Assembly: GCF_000374825.1 (NCBI RefSeq)
Contig: NZ_KB895376.1
Coordinates: forward strand, 499,460 to 563,459
Direction: 5' to 3'
DNA length: 64,000 bases
Source: Paenibacillus sanguinis 2301083 = DSM 16941
GTDB taxonomy: Bacteria; Bacillota; Bacilli; Paenibacillales; Paenibacillaceae
In this document: positions 37,800 through 47,065 of the stretch, piece after piece
How positions within the stretch are numbered: the first letter of the stretch is position 1
Layout of the letters: the number at the start of each line of letters is the position of its first letter
Translations under genes and position numbers: made by a program
Notes under the pieces: generated by a model
Seen by the model: only the letters and a program-made list of their open reading frames with translations
What the model was told of the DNA's origin: nothing
Databases searched by the model: none

Positions 37800-39251
37800 T
37801 TAAAGGCGTCTTCCCCGTACAGCTGGAGGTGCAGCTTGCTCGAAAGAAGCATTCCAGCTAATCTGAAGCTCTAGCTCATTGTCAACCCCTTTATATTCCA
37901 GAGTTATCGTGATGCAGAACGGCGCCTCAATCCGCTGAATGGTCAACAGCAGCTGACCCTGCTCATTCCAGGTGAATGAACCCACGATTCGCTCCTCCCC
38001 GCCAAACAGAGAGGTTCTGTCATGGACCCAGCGCTGCCTGCCCAACTCGATTCGATGGTCCGTACCTGCCGCCCGAATCTGAAGTATAGCTGTATTCGCT
38101 AGGAACTCGATCTGAATCGTCTCCAGCATCAATGGGTTGGACTCAAGCTGATAATCGCTCTTATTAGCATCCCTCTCCCACTGTAACTGTGGCTCCTGCT
38201 GCAAGCAGGGAGGTTCCAGCTGCAGCTGGTTCAGTCTGTCCTGCAGCAGCTCATCCAACTCACCAGCCTCAGTCTCTTTGTCTACATCACTGCTACTCTT
38301 AAATGCAGCAATCAGATGCTCCCACGCTCCATTCATAACTCCTTGAAGGTCATTGGTTCCTCCGGTCATAGCGAGTACAGCATCCCATTCCTCCATCACG
38401 ATGCAAAATTGTCCGAAGGCTCCGTCCCCCCGGTACAATCCATGTCGACACCGCCAGAACTGGTAGCCATACCCTTGCGCCCAATCACTCTCTCCGCCGT
38501 CTCCATTTGCAATCTGCTTGGCCGTGGCCTCGGCAATCCAGTCTTCATTCACCAAACGCTGGCCCTGCCACATCCCCTTCTGCAAATATAGCTGGCCGAA
38601 CTTGGCAATATCCTCTGTCCGGATTTTCAGACCATAGCCGCCTGTATTAATGCCTTGCGGACAGCTCTCCCATGAAGGGTTGCTAATCCCCAATGGCTCA
38701 AACAAACGAGGCTGTAAAAATTGCAGCAGCGTCTGTCCCGTCACTTTTTGTAAAATAGCCGAGAGCATATAGGTGGCCCCTGTGTTGTAAAGAAAATGCG
38801 TTCCCGGTTCGTGCTCTACTGGCAAAGCCAGAAAAGCTCTGGCCCAATTGCCGTCCGGGGCTTGATGCATATCACTTGTTGTGTCAAAGGCATGCCCCGT
38901 CCCCATCATTAGCAAATGCTTGATGCGCATAGCAGATAAATTCTTCGACACCTCAGCAGGCAGTTCATTAGGGAAGAATGAGATGACAGGATCATCTACA
39001 CTTAATTTCCCCTCCTGTACAGCCAGGCCTATTGCTGTGGAGGTGAAGCTTTTACTGAGCGAAAATAGCATATGAGGCAGTTCCGGCTCATAAGGATTCC
39101 ACCAACCCTCAGCAGCGACATGACCATGGCGCAGCAACATCAAGCTATGCATCTCTATTGAATGCGCTTCCAAATAATTGATAAAATCCAGGACTTTACT
39201 TGCTGATATTCCCAGCTCCTTCGGACTTTTCCTCGGCAATGACATTGACAT
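37800..39251 (-). CDS. Serine hydrolase (beta-lactamase/class C-like) with C-terminal beta domain
   Basis: The ATG at 39251 (MSMSLPRKSPKELG) has GGGGAG 11 bases upstream; 483 residues. The catalytic SxxK motif is SLSK (in HMLFSLSKSFTSTAIG). A second motif is YNTGATYMLSA where the YxN is usual. The C-terminal ~120 residues form a beta-rich extension common in Paenibacillus serine hydrolases. No signal peptide is present, so it probably acts inside the cell. It is downstream of the Gfo/Idh gene on the same strand. Confidence 0.8.
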   Translation of the reverse strand: MSMSLPRKSPKELGISASKVLDFINYLEAHSIEMHSLMLLRHGHVAAEGWWNPYEPELPHMLFSLSKSFTSTAIGLAVQEGKLSVDDPVISFFPNELPAEVSKNLSAMRIKHLLMMGTGHAFDTTSDMHQAPDGNWARAFLALPVEHEPGTHFLYNTGATYMLSAILQKVTGQTLLQFLQPRLFEPLGISNPSWESCPQGINTGGYGLKIRTEDIAKFGQLYLQKGMWQGQRLVNEDWIAEATAKQIANGDGGESDWAQGYGYQFWRCRHGLYRGDGAFGQFCIVMEEWDAVLAMTGGTNDLQGVMNGAWEHLIAAFKSSSDVDKETEAGELDELLQDRLNQLQLEPPCLQQEPQLQWERDANKSDYQLESNPLMLETIQIEFLANTAILQIRAAGTDHRIELGRQRWVHDRTSLFGGEERIVGSFTWNEQGQLLLTIQRIEAPFCITITLEYKGVDNELELQISWNASFEQAAPPAVRGRRL

Positions 39252-39335
39252 CGCGTACAGCTCTCCCCTCGGTAAACAAGCTACTTTCATTATACAAACT
39301 TCATTTACAAATTAGAAGAAATATCCATTCAGCGG

Positions 39336-40439
39336 TTAATCCAATATACCTTGTAACAGCCCCGGTGCAAGCGGTCTTGGACGCTCACAGCATGTGGTTA
39401 GCTCCGCGTATTGCCTCGACTCCGAGCTGGTATGAAAAGCATGCATAATCTCCAGAACATGATTCGCCAGTTCGCCACTCGCCCGCTGTTTCTGCCCGCT
39501 GATGATGCAAGCAGCCATATCCGCCACGCCCATGCCCCGGCTGTTCATGGCATGGCTGTGCAGCAACGGAATTTCGGCAAAGCCTTCTCCGCCTGCCGGC
39601 TTGAATAAAATGGGCCCGCCAAAGGTATTCGGATCAGGAACCATCAGCGTGCCCCGCGAGCCGTAAATCTCTATTCGCGGCAGCGTGCTGTCCCAGATGT
39701 CAAAGCTGGTCACCATTGTCGCTACAGGCCCCGAAACAAACTCCATGGTCCCCGCCACATGCGTAGGCACCTGCACCTCTATTTGCTGACCAAATTTAGG
39801 AGTGCTCGTAATCGTTCGGTGCTGAAAGGTCTTCTTGGCGATCCCACAGACCGTCTTTACGGGACCTAATAAAGATACCAACGCAGTTAAATAATAGGGC
39901 CCCATATCAAACATCGGGCCGCCGCCCTGTTGATAGTAAAACTCCGGATCAGGATGCCAGCCCTCATGTCCGTGGCACAGCATAAAGGCTGTAGCGGCAA
40001 TCGGATCGCCAATAAAGCCGTCGTCGATCAGCTTGCGGCAGGTTTGCAGCCCGGCTCCCAAAAAGGTATCCGGCGCACAGCCAAGCATAAGCCCCTTCTC
40101 CTGCGCCAGTCTGCTTAGCTCCAGACCATGCTCCAGCTCCAGGGACAAGGGCTTCTCTACATAAACATGCTTGTCATTCATTAGAGCCGCTTTGCAAATT
40201 TCATAATGGTTGACAGGTGTCGTCAAGTTGACAACGATCTGGATTTCCGGGGCGGACAATAGCTGCTCTGTTGTCCATACATGCGGAATACCATGAGTCT
40301 CCGCTGCCTGCTCTGCACGTTCACGGATGATGTCCGCACAAGCATAGACCTCTGTATTCGCAAACATTTTCGTCAGATTCTCCAGATAAATGCCGCTGAT
40401 ATTACCGCAGCCCACGATACCAACCTTGATTTTATCCAA
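39336..40439 (-). CDS. Gfo/Idh/MocA family oxidoreductase
   Basis: A 367-residue NAD(P)-dependent sugar dehydrogenase-like protein. The Rossmann start VGIVGCGNISGIYLENL and the catalytic EKPLSLELEHGLEL segment are family signatures; a C-terminal beta-sheet domain follows (GTLMVPDPNTFGG). It lies beside a ThuA-like gene, a frequent pairing in Bacillota sugar loci. The substrate is unknown. Confidence 0.85.
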   Translation of the reverse strand: MDKIKVGIVGCGNISGIYLENLTKMFANTEVYACADIIRERAEQAAETHGIPHVWTTEQLLSAPEIQIVVNLTTPVNHYEICKAALMNDKHVYVEKPLSLELEHGLELSRLAQEKGLMLGCAPDTFLGAGLQTCRKLIDDGFIGDPIAATAFMLCHGHEGWHPDPEFYYQQGGGPMFDMGPYYLTALVSLLGPVKTVCGIAKKTFQHRTITSTPKFGQQIEVQVPTHVAGTMEFVSGPVATMVTSFDIWDSTLPRIEIYGSRGTLMVPDPNTFGGPILFKPAGGEGFAEIPLLHSHAMNSRGMGVADMAACIISGQKQRASGELANHVLEIMHAFHTSSESRQYAELTTCCERPRPLAPGLLQGILD

Positions 40440-40518
40440 AAGTGATCCCGCCTTTAGCTTAATTTTTGAACAAGTTGGCTAAGATTCCGTCCAAATCATA
40501 TGAATTAGCAAATGGTCC

Positions 40519-41181
40519 CTACGCCTTGGCGGCCCACAAGAAACCGCGGCGCATCAGCTCCAGCGCTTCTGGAATGTCAAAAATATCGGCATGATGACCC
40601 AGTGAATTATAAAACACCCGGCCTTGCCCCCACTTCTTCGTGTATACTACGGGCATCGTAATGATACCGTTTGCAGAATGAGGCCCCTCACTTAGCGCAA
40701 AGGTGGTTGTCGCCAGTACATTGACACAAGGGTCTACATGAAGATAATATTGCTCCGATTTGACCTTGAAATCCTGAATCCCCTCAATCAGCGGACTGGA
40801 GCTGCTCATCACCATGTTCACCTCGTATTCGACACCATCATTAAACGGATGAGCCACCCATTGTGATCCGGTCATAAATTGCCATTCAACTGAATTGCGG
40901 AAGGAATCACACATGCCTCCGTGACAGCCAGCAATTCCTACGCCGGACTGGACCGCCTGCAGCACAGGGCGGAGCTGCTCGTCCTTGATCTCGCCCATCG
41001 TCCAAATCGGCACCAGCAGATCGTGACTCTTCAAGTTTTCCTCATCGGCAAAACGATCCAGCGTGTCCGAAATCTCTACCTCGAAGTCTTCCTTCTTTAG
41101 TAAATCCGCAAATATCTCTGATACCTGAACAGGCTCGTGCCCGTCCCAGCCGCCTTGTACAATTAAAGCCTTTCTAGCCAT
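40519..41181 (-). CDS. ThuA-like domain protein
   Basis: The ATG at 41181 (MARKALIVQGGWDGHEP) with AAGGAG upstream gives 220 residues. The GGWDGHEP start, GVGIAGCHGGMCDSFR and the C-terminal GRVFYNSLGHHADIF match ThuA (trehalose-utilisation type, glutamine-amidotransferase-like fold). ThuA proteins often accompany Gfo/Idh/MocA dehydrogenases acting on 3-keto sugars. It is divergent from the AraC regulator. Confidence 0.85.
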   Translation of the reverse strand: MARKALIVQGGWDGHEPVQVSEIFADLLKKEDFEVEISDTLDRFADEENLKSHDLLVPIWTMGEIKDEQLRPVLQAVQSGVGIAGCHGGMCDSFRNSVEWQFMTGSQWVAHPFNDGVEYEVNMVMSSSSPLIEGIQDFKVKSEQYYLHVDPCVNVLATTTFALSEGPHSANGIITMPVVYTKKWGQGRVFYNSLGHHADIFDIPEALELMRRGFLWAAKA

Positions 41182-41382
41182 ATGCTCATGTTCTCCTTCC
41201 CGCACGGTATTTGCAGCAACTTTCCATCTGCTCACTCAAATTGTAAGCCGCACAGCCCGGAAAAGCTCGTCAAATCCGTTGCCCTATCGGACAATTTTTG
41301 CTATTTTGTGTTTAGAAGTCTAGTGATCAACCGCTCATATACCCGTTCCATGATTTTAAATTTGAGGCAGGGGGCAGCAAAA

Positions 41383-42219
41383 TTGAAAGCTTATCATGAG
41401 CAACGCTATTATGAAGGCGGTCTGCCTATCAGTACCATGCAATTGCATGACTTTTCTTTCCTGGCTCACTGGCATCAGGATGTGGAACTGATTTATATTA
41501 CAACGGGGAGAGTGCGCGTAGGTATTAATTCCGAAAGCTGGCTGCTGCAAGCCGGAGATCTGGCGATATGCAGCAGTGGAGATATCCATTATTACGATAG
41601 CTCAGGGCAGGAATCAGCTATGCTTCTGGTCATTTTTAATCCAAAAACAATCGGAGCTCCCGGTGGATGGCCTGACCATCTTCGTCTGCTCTCTCCTTAT
41701 GTTGGCAATGCGGGACACCCCGACACCAACGGCGGCTGGCTTGCCAATCAGGCCGCGGAGCTGATGCACCAAATGCATCAAGAAGAACGGGACAAATCTG
41801 CCCATTACCAAAATATCATGCTTGGCCTGCTCTACCAGCTCAATGGGCTGATTCTTCGTCATGTTCCCAGCGAGCCACTGACTTCTCTACAGGGCCATCG
41901 ATTCAGCGGAAGCCGCCAAGCCATGCGCGAGGCGCTTGACTACCTGGAGAAGCATTGGTCCCGGCCTATCACGCTTGAGGAGGCGGCTCGCCAGGCACAT
42001 ATGAGTGTCTATCATTTTTCGCGTACCTTTAAAAGCACCACAGGCATGAGCCTGCCTTCTTATCTCAATAGCATCCGGGTAGACAGGGCAGAGGAACTGA
42101 TTCGCACCTCAGATCAGACCATGCTTGATATTGCTTTGGAATGCGGCTTTACTAATGTACGCACCTTCAATCGGGCGTTCCGCCAACTCCGCGGCTGTGC
42201 CCCTTCCAGTCTCCGCTAA
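41383..42219 (+). CDS. AraC family transcriptional regulator
   Basis: A cupin-type sensor domain (residues about 15-95, FLAHWHQDVELIYITTGRVRV, LLQAGDLAICSSGDIHYYD) is followed by two HTHs at the C-terminus (LEEAARQAHMSVYHFSRTF, IALECGFTNVRTFNRAF). The most likely start is TTG at 41383 with CAGGGGG eight bases upstream (278 residues). ATG at 41350 is an alternative; the open frame to 41182 is an extension. It is divergent from the ThuA/Gfo genes and probably controls them. Confidence 0.85.
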   Translation: MKAYHEQRYYEGGLPISTMQLHDFSFLAHWHQDVELIYITTGRVRVGINSESWLLQAGDLAICSSGDIHYYDSSGQESAMLLVIFNPKTIGAPGGWPDHLRLLSPYVGNAGHPDTNGGWLANQAAELMHQMHQEERDKSAHYQNIMLGLLYQLNGLILRHVPSEPLTSLQGHRFSGSRQAMREALDYLEKHWSRPITLEEAARQAHMSVYHFSRTFKSTTGMSLPSYLNSIRVDRAEELIRTSDQTMLDIALECGFTNVRTFNRAFRQLRGCAPSSLR

Positions 42220-42407
42220 CAAATTACATCCGCTTTCATAGAATTGATTCCCCAATTTGGTCAAATCAGAGCTTCAAGGGAAGATGCTAAACCGTCTCCC
42301 TTTCCCCCATTCCGCTTCTTACAATCCACTTCCTTCTACGTTCCTTATCAAATCCTTAGATTTGGGTAGTATAGTAGCAGCACAAATGAAGAAAAGGATG
42401 AAGCCTC

Positions 42408-43115
42408 GTGAATGATCTGATCTTGCAAACCCGTGACTTGTGCAAAACCTATCACCGGCAATCGGCGGTAAATAACGTCTCACTGGCCATTCGCCAGAAT
42501 TCTGTGTATGGCTTGTTAGGGCCCAATGGGGCAGGGAAGTCAACCATACTGAAAATGCTCGCCGGGATGCTCCGGCCTAGCTCCGGAACAGTATTATTCC
42601 GAGGAAATCCTTGGTCACGCAAGGACCTCCGAAAGATAGGCGCTCTGATTGAATCGCCCCCTTTATACGAGAACCTGACCGCCCGGGAGAATCTGCAGGT
42701 TCGTACTATGCTGCTAGGGCTACCAAAGCTCCGCATCGCAGAGGCGCTAGATACCGTCGGATTGGCTCGTACGGGGAATAAACGAGCCGGGCAATTTTCC
42801 ATGGGTATGAAGCAGCGGCTTGGCATTGCCCTGGCGCTCCTTCATCAACCCAGCCTGCTTATTCTCGACGAGCCAACAAATGGCCTTGATCCCATCGGCA
42901 TTCAAGAGCTGCGGGAGCTGATTCGTTCCTTTCCCAAGCAAGGAATTACGGTTATTCTATCCAGTCATCTACTCTCCGAGGTAGAACACACGGCAGATCA
43001 TATCGGTATTCTGGCCGGAGGCGTATTAGCCTACCAGAATGCGATTAATCCCGACATAGATCTCGAAAGCTTGTTTATGGACATCGCCCGCAAATACCAT
43101 CAGGGGGGGCAATAA
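42408..43115 (+). CDS. Lantibiotic-immunity-type ABC transporter ATPase (LanF-like)
   Basis: GTG start at 42408 with AAAAGGATG upstream; 235 residues. Walker A GPNGAGKST, signature FSMGMKQRLG, Walker B LLILDEPTNGLD and the D-loop are complete. The FSMGMKQRL signature variant is typical of the bacitracin/lantibiotic (BcrA/LanF) subfamily. It is the first gene of a five-gene operon with two permeases and a two-component system, which would expel peptides from the membrane to give self-protection. Confidence 0.9.
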   Translation: MNDLILQTRDLCKTYHRQSAVNNVSLAIRQNSVYGLLGPNGAGKSTILKMLAGMLRPSSGTVLFRGNPWSRKDLRKIGALIESPPLYENLTARENLQVRTMLLGLPKLRIAEALDTVGLARTGNKRAGQFSMGMKQRLGIALALLHQPSLLILDEPTNGLDPIGIQELRELIRSFPKQGITVILSSHLLSEVEHTADHIGILAGGVLAYQNAINPDIDLESLFMDIARKYHQGGQ

Positions 43116-43116
43116 T

Positions 43117-43848
43117 ATGATGACCTGCATTCAAGCTGAGCTCCTGAAGGTTAAACGAACCTTTACCCTGAAGTTGGTCTGGCTGGCTCCTCTGCTCACC
43201 CTGCTGTTATGTGCCGCACTCATGGCCGGACAATATTTACAAACTGCCACCTACAACTGGTGGTACACCTTGCTGCTACCCGGAACGCTGACTTTGCTCT
43301 GCACAGGGGTTATTCAGAAGGACTGCAAGAAGCTGAAATATCACGCTATTCTTGGCCTACCCATTCATCCCTCAACCATCTGGCTAGGCAAAATTGGCGT
43401 TGCCGCCCTACTGCTGCTAGCTTCTTCATTTCTCCTGTTCGTCTATGTTAGCTTAAGCGGGTGGATATTCCCTGCCTTGCTGAGCTTGACCGACAGTGCT
43501 GTCGCCAGCCTGCTGCTCTTCCTCAGCTTCCTGTGGCAAGTCCCGCTTTGCTTGTACCTTGCTGACCGAATTGGCATGTTCGCCACGCTGATTCTCAACA
43601 TCCTGGGAAATGGAGCTTGTGCCGTGCTGCTTGCCACAACTCCACTATGGTGGATCGTTCCTTATGCCATCCCTGCCCGGCTGATGTGTGCAGCTATTGG
43701 CGTACTTCCTAACGGACTGCCAGTCCCATCGGGAGACACGCTGCTCGATAGAAGCGTAATGTTGCCAGGCGTACTGGTGGCACTGGTGTGGTTCGTATTG
43801 TTGTCAGCCATCACGATGCTGGCTTTCCGTAACAGGGAGGCCAGATAA
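43117..43848 (+). CDS. ABC transporter permease (LanE/MutE-like)
   Basis: A 243-residue permease with about six hydrophobic segments and the N-terminal CIQAELLKVKRTFTLKLVWL pattern of LanE proteins. It begins two bases after the ATPase stop (ATGATG with GGGGGG upstream), so translation is coupled. It pairs with the next gene as a heterodimer. Confidence 0.85.
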   Translation: MMTCIQAELLKVKRTFTLKLVWLAPLLTLLLCAALMAGQYLQTATYNWWYTLLLPGTLTLLCTGVIQKDCKKLKYHAILGLPIHPSTIWLGKIGVAALLLLASSFLLFVYVSLSGWIFPALLSLTDSAVASLLLFLSFLWQVPLCLYLADRIGMFATLILNILGNGACAVLLATTPLWWIVPYAIPARLMCAAIGVLPNGLPVPSGDTLLDRSVMLPGVLVALVWFVLLSAITMLAFRNREAR

Positions 43849-44607
43849 ATGAAGATGTACTGGCGAACTCTTAAGGCGGAGGGTCTCAAGTTAAAAAGAC
43901 ACCCCTTGCTGCTGGTGCACCTGCTATCTCCACTAGCGGCCATCGTTATTTTTCTAGGTTATTACACTTATACGCCTTTCTCCCCGGAGTCAAAAGTCGA
44001 AGCGTATCTGCAAGTGCTGGCTGTCGCTCTTCCGCTGATGATTGGCATTGCTTGCGCCATGGCGGCTGATCAAGAGTCTGCCGCCGGGAGCTGTCAGCAG
44101 TTGCTTACCTTGCCCAGCCGTCTGATTCCTCTAGTTGGCAAGCTAAGTATTCTGCTATTATTGGGGGGAAGTAGCATCCTGCTAGCCGCTACAGGATTCG
44201 GAATCGGTTATATCTATCTGCTGGAACAATCTCCTTATACCATGCTTTTCTATATTCAAGCGGCTTTAATTCTTTTCGGAAGCTGTTGCTTTTTGTATGG
44301 GCTGCACCTGCTCGTAAGCTTGCGCTTTGGCAAGGCTGCCTCCATCGGCTTGGGCGTGGTCGGGAGCTTATTAGCTGCCTTACTGCTCACAGGTCTGGGA
44401 GATCTGATCTGGATCTACCTGCCGTTTGCTTGGCCTGCCCGATTTGTGACGAGTTGGATGCAATACAGAGAGGCCAATGCCGGGGAGCTTTTAGACCAAT
44501 TGCTTTGTCGGCAAGGGGTATTGTCCTGTATAAGTGGAACAGGGGGGATCATGATATTGTTAGGAGGCTGGTTCCGGCGCTGGGAAGGTACCCAATCGCT
44601 GGAATAG
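43849..44607 (+). CDS. ABC transporter permease (LanG/MutG-like)
   Basis: A 252-residue second permease with the N-terminal YWRTLKAEGLKLKRHPLLLVH typical of LanG, and about six membrane segments. It starts immediately after the previous stop. Confidence 0.85.
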   Translation: MKMYWRTLKAEGLKLKRHPLLLVHLLSPLAAIVIFLGYYTYTPFSPESKVEAYLQVLAVALPLMIGIACAMAADQESAAGSCQQLLTLPSRLIPLVGKLSILLLLGGSSILLAATGFGIGYIYLLEQSPYTMLFYIQAALILFGSCCFLYGLHLLVSLRFGKAASIGLGVVGSLLAALLLTGLGDLIWIYLPFAWPARFVTSWMQYREANAGELLDQLLCRQGVLSCISGTGGIMILLGGWFRRWEGTQSLE

Positions 44608-44636
44608 GCTGTATTTATTGAAGGATGTGATGGTAG

Positions 44637-45299
44637 TTGGCTCATATATTGGCTGTTGATGATGAGGTTGCCGTCTTGACCCTGATTCGCCATATTCTTG
44701 AGAAGGACGGACATCTTGTAACCACCCTCTCCGACCCTGCTGAGGCGGCAGATCTGCAATGGGGAGTGTTCGACCTTATCATGCTGGATGTCATGATGCC
44801 GGGCCTCGACGGGATTACCCTTTGCCGCCAGATTCGGAGCAAGGTAGATTGCCCACTCCTGTTCCTCACCGCCAAGGCCATGGAGCAGGATGTGATGGCA
44901 GGCCTTGGTGCGGGCGCAGACGATTATATCATCAAGCCCTTCGGGGCAGGGGAGCTCCGGGCTCGCATTCAAGCCCACCTGCGCCGTGAACACCGGGAAC
45001 GCCGGAATGTATACTGTGCGGGAGAGGTATACTTCAATTTGTCCGGTAAAGAGATGAAGGTGCAGGGCAAGCGGATTCCGCTTACGAAGAGCGAGTATGC
45101 CATCTGCGAATTTTTAGCTTTGAACCGCGGTCAGGTGTTCTCTAAGGATCAAATCTATGAAGCCGTGTTTGGCTTCGAGGGAGAGAGCGAGGCTTCTACG
45201 ATTGTAGAGCATATCAAGAATATTCGGAGCAAGCTGAGTCAGGTTGAGACTACGGCTCCAGTGGAGACTGTTTGGGGGATTGGATATCGATGGAGATGA
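44637..45299 (+). CDS. OmpR-type response regulator
   Basis: A 220-residue regulator with a receiver domain (residues 1-120; Asp51 in LIMLDVMMPG, acidic pair VDDE at 7-10) and a C-terminal winged helix (IPLTKSEYAICEFLALNRGQ, EHIKNIRSKLSQ). TTG start with AAGGATG upstream. It would activate the upstream immunity transporter when its kinase senses a peptide. Confidence 0.9.
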   Translation: MAHILAVDDEVAVLTLIRHILEKDGHLVTTLSDPAEAADLQWGVFDLIMLDVMMPGLDGITLCRQIRSKVDCPLLFLTAKAMEQDVMAGLGAGADDYIIKPFGAGELRARIQAHLRREHRERRNVYCAGEVYFNLSGKEMKVQGKRIPLTKSEYAICEFLALNRGQVFSKDQIYEAVFGFEGESEASTIVEHIKNIRSKLSQVETTAPVETVWGIGYRWR

Positions 45300-46681
45300 A
45301 TACAGTGAACGAATCTCAATCTAAATCCATCAGGCTGCGTACCTTGTTTCTGAAATATTTGGCTGTCTTCTGCGCAGGTACGATCGGGCTGCTGCTCCTG
45401 CTGGTGGCACTCTTCTCCGGGCTATTATACACCGGGACCATCCTTCCAGCTAATCACGCCGAGAAGCAGGTACAGGATGCTATTTCCGGCATCCAGGCCG
45501 GGCTGAAACTGCAAGAAACCTCATCTCCCGTCTTGTACTTGTATGCCCGATATTCATCAAACGGGCAGCTCGCAGATCACACCTTATCTCCCAAGCAGGC
45601 TAATCAGGCCTGGGAGTTGCTTAAGCACCAGCAGAAAGCCTATCGCTTCCCCCATACCTATGTGAAAATAACACAAGGATCGGAGACTTACATTTTCCGC
45701 TATGCCATCATGGCCCAATTTAGCAACAAGGTTGCCCGCACGCTGCTGCCCAGCCCGGAATGGTGCCTTCCCATCCTGTTTTGCACCCTCTTCCTGGTGG
45801 GAGCTGCCCTTCTTTCTTCCTCCTTTGGACGTAGATTGGTGCGACATTTAAAGGCAGTCGAGGAAGCGGCTGCCCACATTCGTGAGCAAAATCTGGATTT
45901 TACTGTGCAGCATAGCGGAATCCTTGAGATGGATCAGGTTCTCCAGTCTATGGAGCAGATGAAGACGGCATTGAAGAGCTCCCTGGAGCAGCAGTGGCAG
46001 TTGGAGCGGGGACGCAGGGCTCAAATATCCGCGTTAGCGCATGATGTCAAGACTCCGCTGACAATTATCCGGGGGAACGCAGATCTTCTATCGGAGACTG
46101 TTCAAACGGAGGAGCAGCAAGACTACACTACATATATCGCCAGCGGGGCCCGGCAGATCGAAAATTATATCAAGACCCTCATTGAGATGGCCAAGGCAGA
46201 CAATGCTGTCTCCTTTCACCCTGCAAGCTTCAATCTTCATGAATTTCTCAACCGAATTGAAATCCAGATGCATGCTCTGGCCGGAGTAGAGCCTTTTACT
46301 TATGAGGTCCGGGCAGGGGACCTTCCAGATACGCTCCATGCCGACGCTATGCTATTGGAGAGGGCCTTGCTTAACACGCTGACCAATGCGGTGGAGCACT
46401 CGCCCGAGAACGGCAAGGTCATTCTGGACGTGGAGCTGGATCAGAAAGCCTTGCGGCTGCGCATTACAGATGAAGGCCCAGGCTTCTCAGCTGCAGCGCT
46501 TGGACGAGCTGCCGAGCCCTTCTTCATGGAGGATGCCTCCCGCCAGTCCAAGGGCCATTATGGCATGGGCTTATCCATCGCCAGTTCGATCATCAGCCTG
46601 CACGGTGGCGAACTGCATATCGCTAACTCTGCGATAACAGGAGGTGGCGAAGTGACGCTCAAGCTACCATTAATCCGATGA
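45290..46681 (+). CDS. Sensor histidine kinase (lantibiotic/SpaK-like)
   Basis: 463 residues from the ATG at 45290 (45296 is possible). Two membrane spans (residues about 20-45 and 155-175) enclose an outside sensor loop of about 110 residues. A HAMP-like region follows, then the phosphoacceptor His251 in ALAHDVKTPLTII, and the ATP-binding domain with N (LLNTLTNAVEHSPENG), DEGPGFS and GHYGMGLSIASSI. It overlaps the response-regulator gene by 10 bases. Confidence 0.9.
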   Translation: MEMNTVNESQSKSIRLRTLFLKYLAVFCAGTIGLLLLLVALFSGLLYTGTILPANHAEKQVQDAISGIQAGLKLQETSSPVLYLYARYSSNGQLADHTLSPKQANQAWELLKHQQKAYRFPHTYVKITQGSETYIFRYAIMAQFSNKVARTLLPSPEWCLPILFCTLFLVGAALLSSSFGRRLVRHLKAVEEAAAHIREQNLDFTVQHSGILEMDQVLQSMEQMKTALKSSLEQQWQLERGRRAQISALAHDVKTPLTIIRGNADLLSETVQTEEQQDYTTYIASGARQIENYIKTLIEMAKADNAVSFHPASFNLHEFLNRIEIQMHALAGVEPFTYEVRAGDLPDTLHADAMLLERALLNTLTNAVEHSPENGKVILDVELDQKALRLRITDEGPGFSAAALGRAAEPFFMEDASRQSKGHYGMGLSIASSIISLHGGELHIANSAITGGGEVTLKLPLIR

Positions 46682-46800
46682 TGGAAAAGAGAAAAAAGTT
46701 ACTGAGGATGCTATTTTAAAAGAGATAGTTTATTATAAGGGGGGAACGTACTTTACAAAGGTTAAATCTGTAACTATCAAAGGGATATTTAGGAGATCTG

Positions 46801-46974
46801 ATGAACAATAATTATGATCCTAATAAGGTTATGATCTACTGCCTCCTGCTTCTAGGTGCTTTCGGATATCTGGCCATCACAATGGGATACAGGGATGAAT
46901 CGGAGTTTATAGAACAATTAAATGCAACCTTAATTATTCTATTGCTTGTATTAAATTTGATGAAAAAGAATTAG
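46801..46974 (+). CDS. Small two-span membrane protein (57 aa)
   Basis: ATG at 46801 with AGGAG five bases upstream opens a 57-residue frame. The sequence has two hydrophobic stretches (VMIYCLLLLGAFGYLAI and LIILLLVLNLM) separated by an acidic loop (YRDESEFIEQLNA). It could belong to the immunity operon 120 bases upstream, for example as an accessory membrane protein, but no family is recognised. Confidence 0.6.
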   Translation: MNNNYDPNKVMIYCLLLLGAFGYLAITMGYRDESEFIEQLNATLIILLLVLNLMKKN

Positions 46975-47005
46975 CAAAATCTATAATCGACCAAGGTTTA
47001 GTCTA

Positions 47006-47065
47006 GACAGCTTCTGATCATATGGGCCACTCCGCAGACCCACATCCTGGGGCTGTCATTTTTTT
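47006..47065 (+). terminator. Terminator-like repeat after the small membrane protein gene
   Basis: GACAGC at 47006 and GCTGTC at 47052 flank a 40-base GC-rich loop, followed by ATTTTTTTC. It lies between the convergent small gene and splB. The stem is short. Confidence 0.45.

Noticed and set aside
37553..37852. Minus-strand open frame of 99 codons
   Set aside because: Out of frame with the terC remnant, runs through the SIS terminator and has no binding site.
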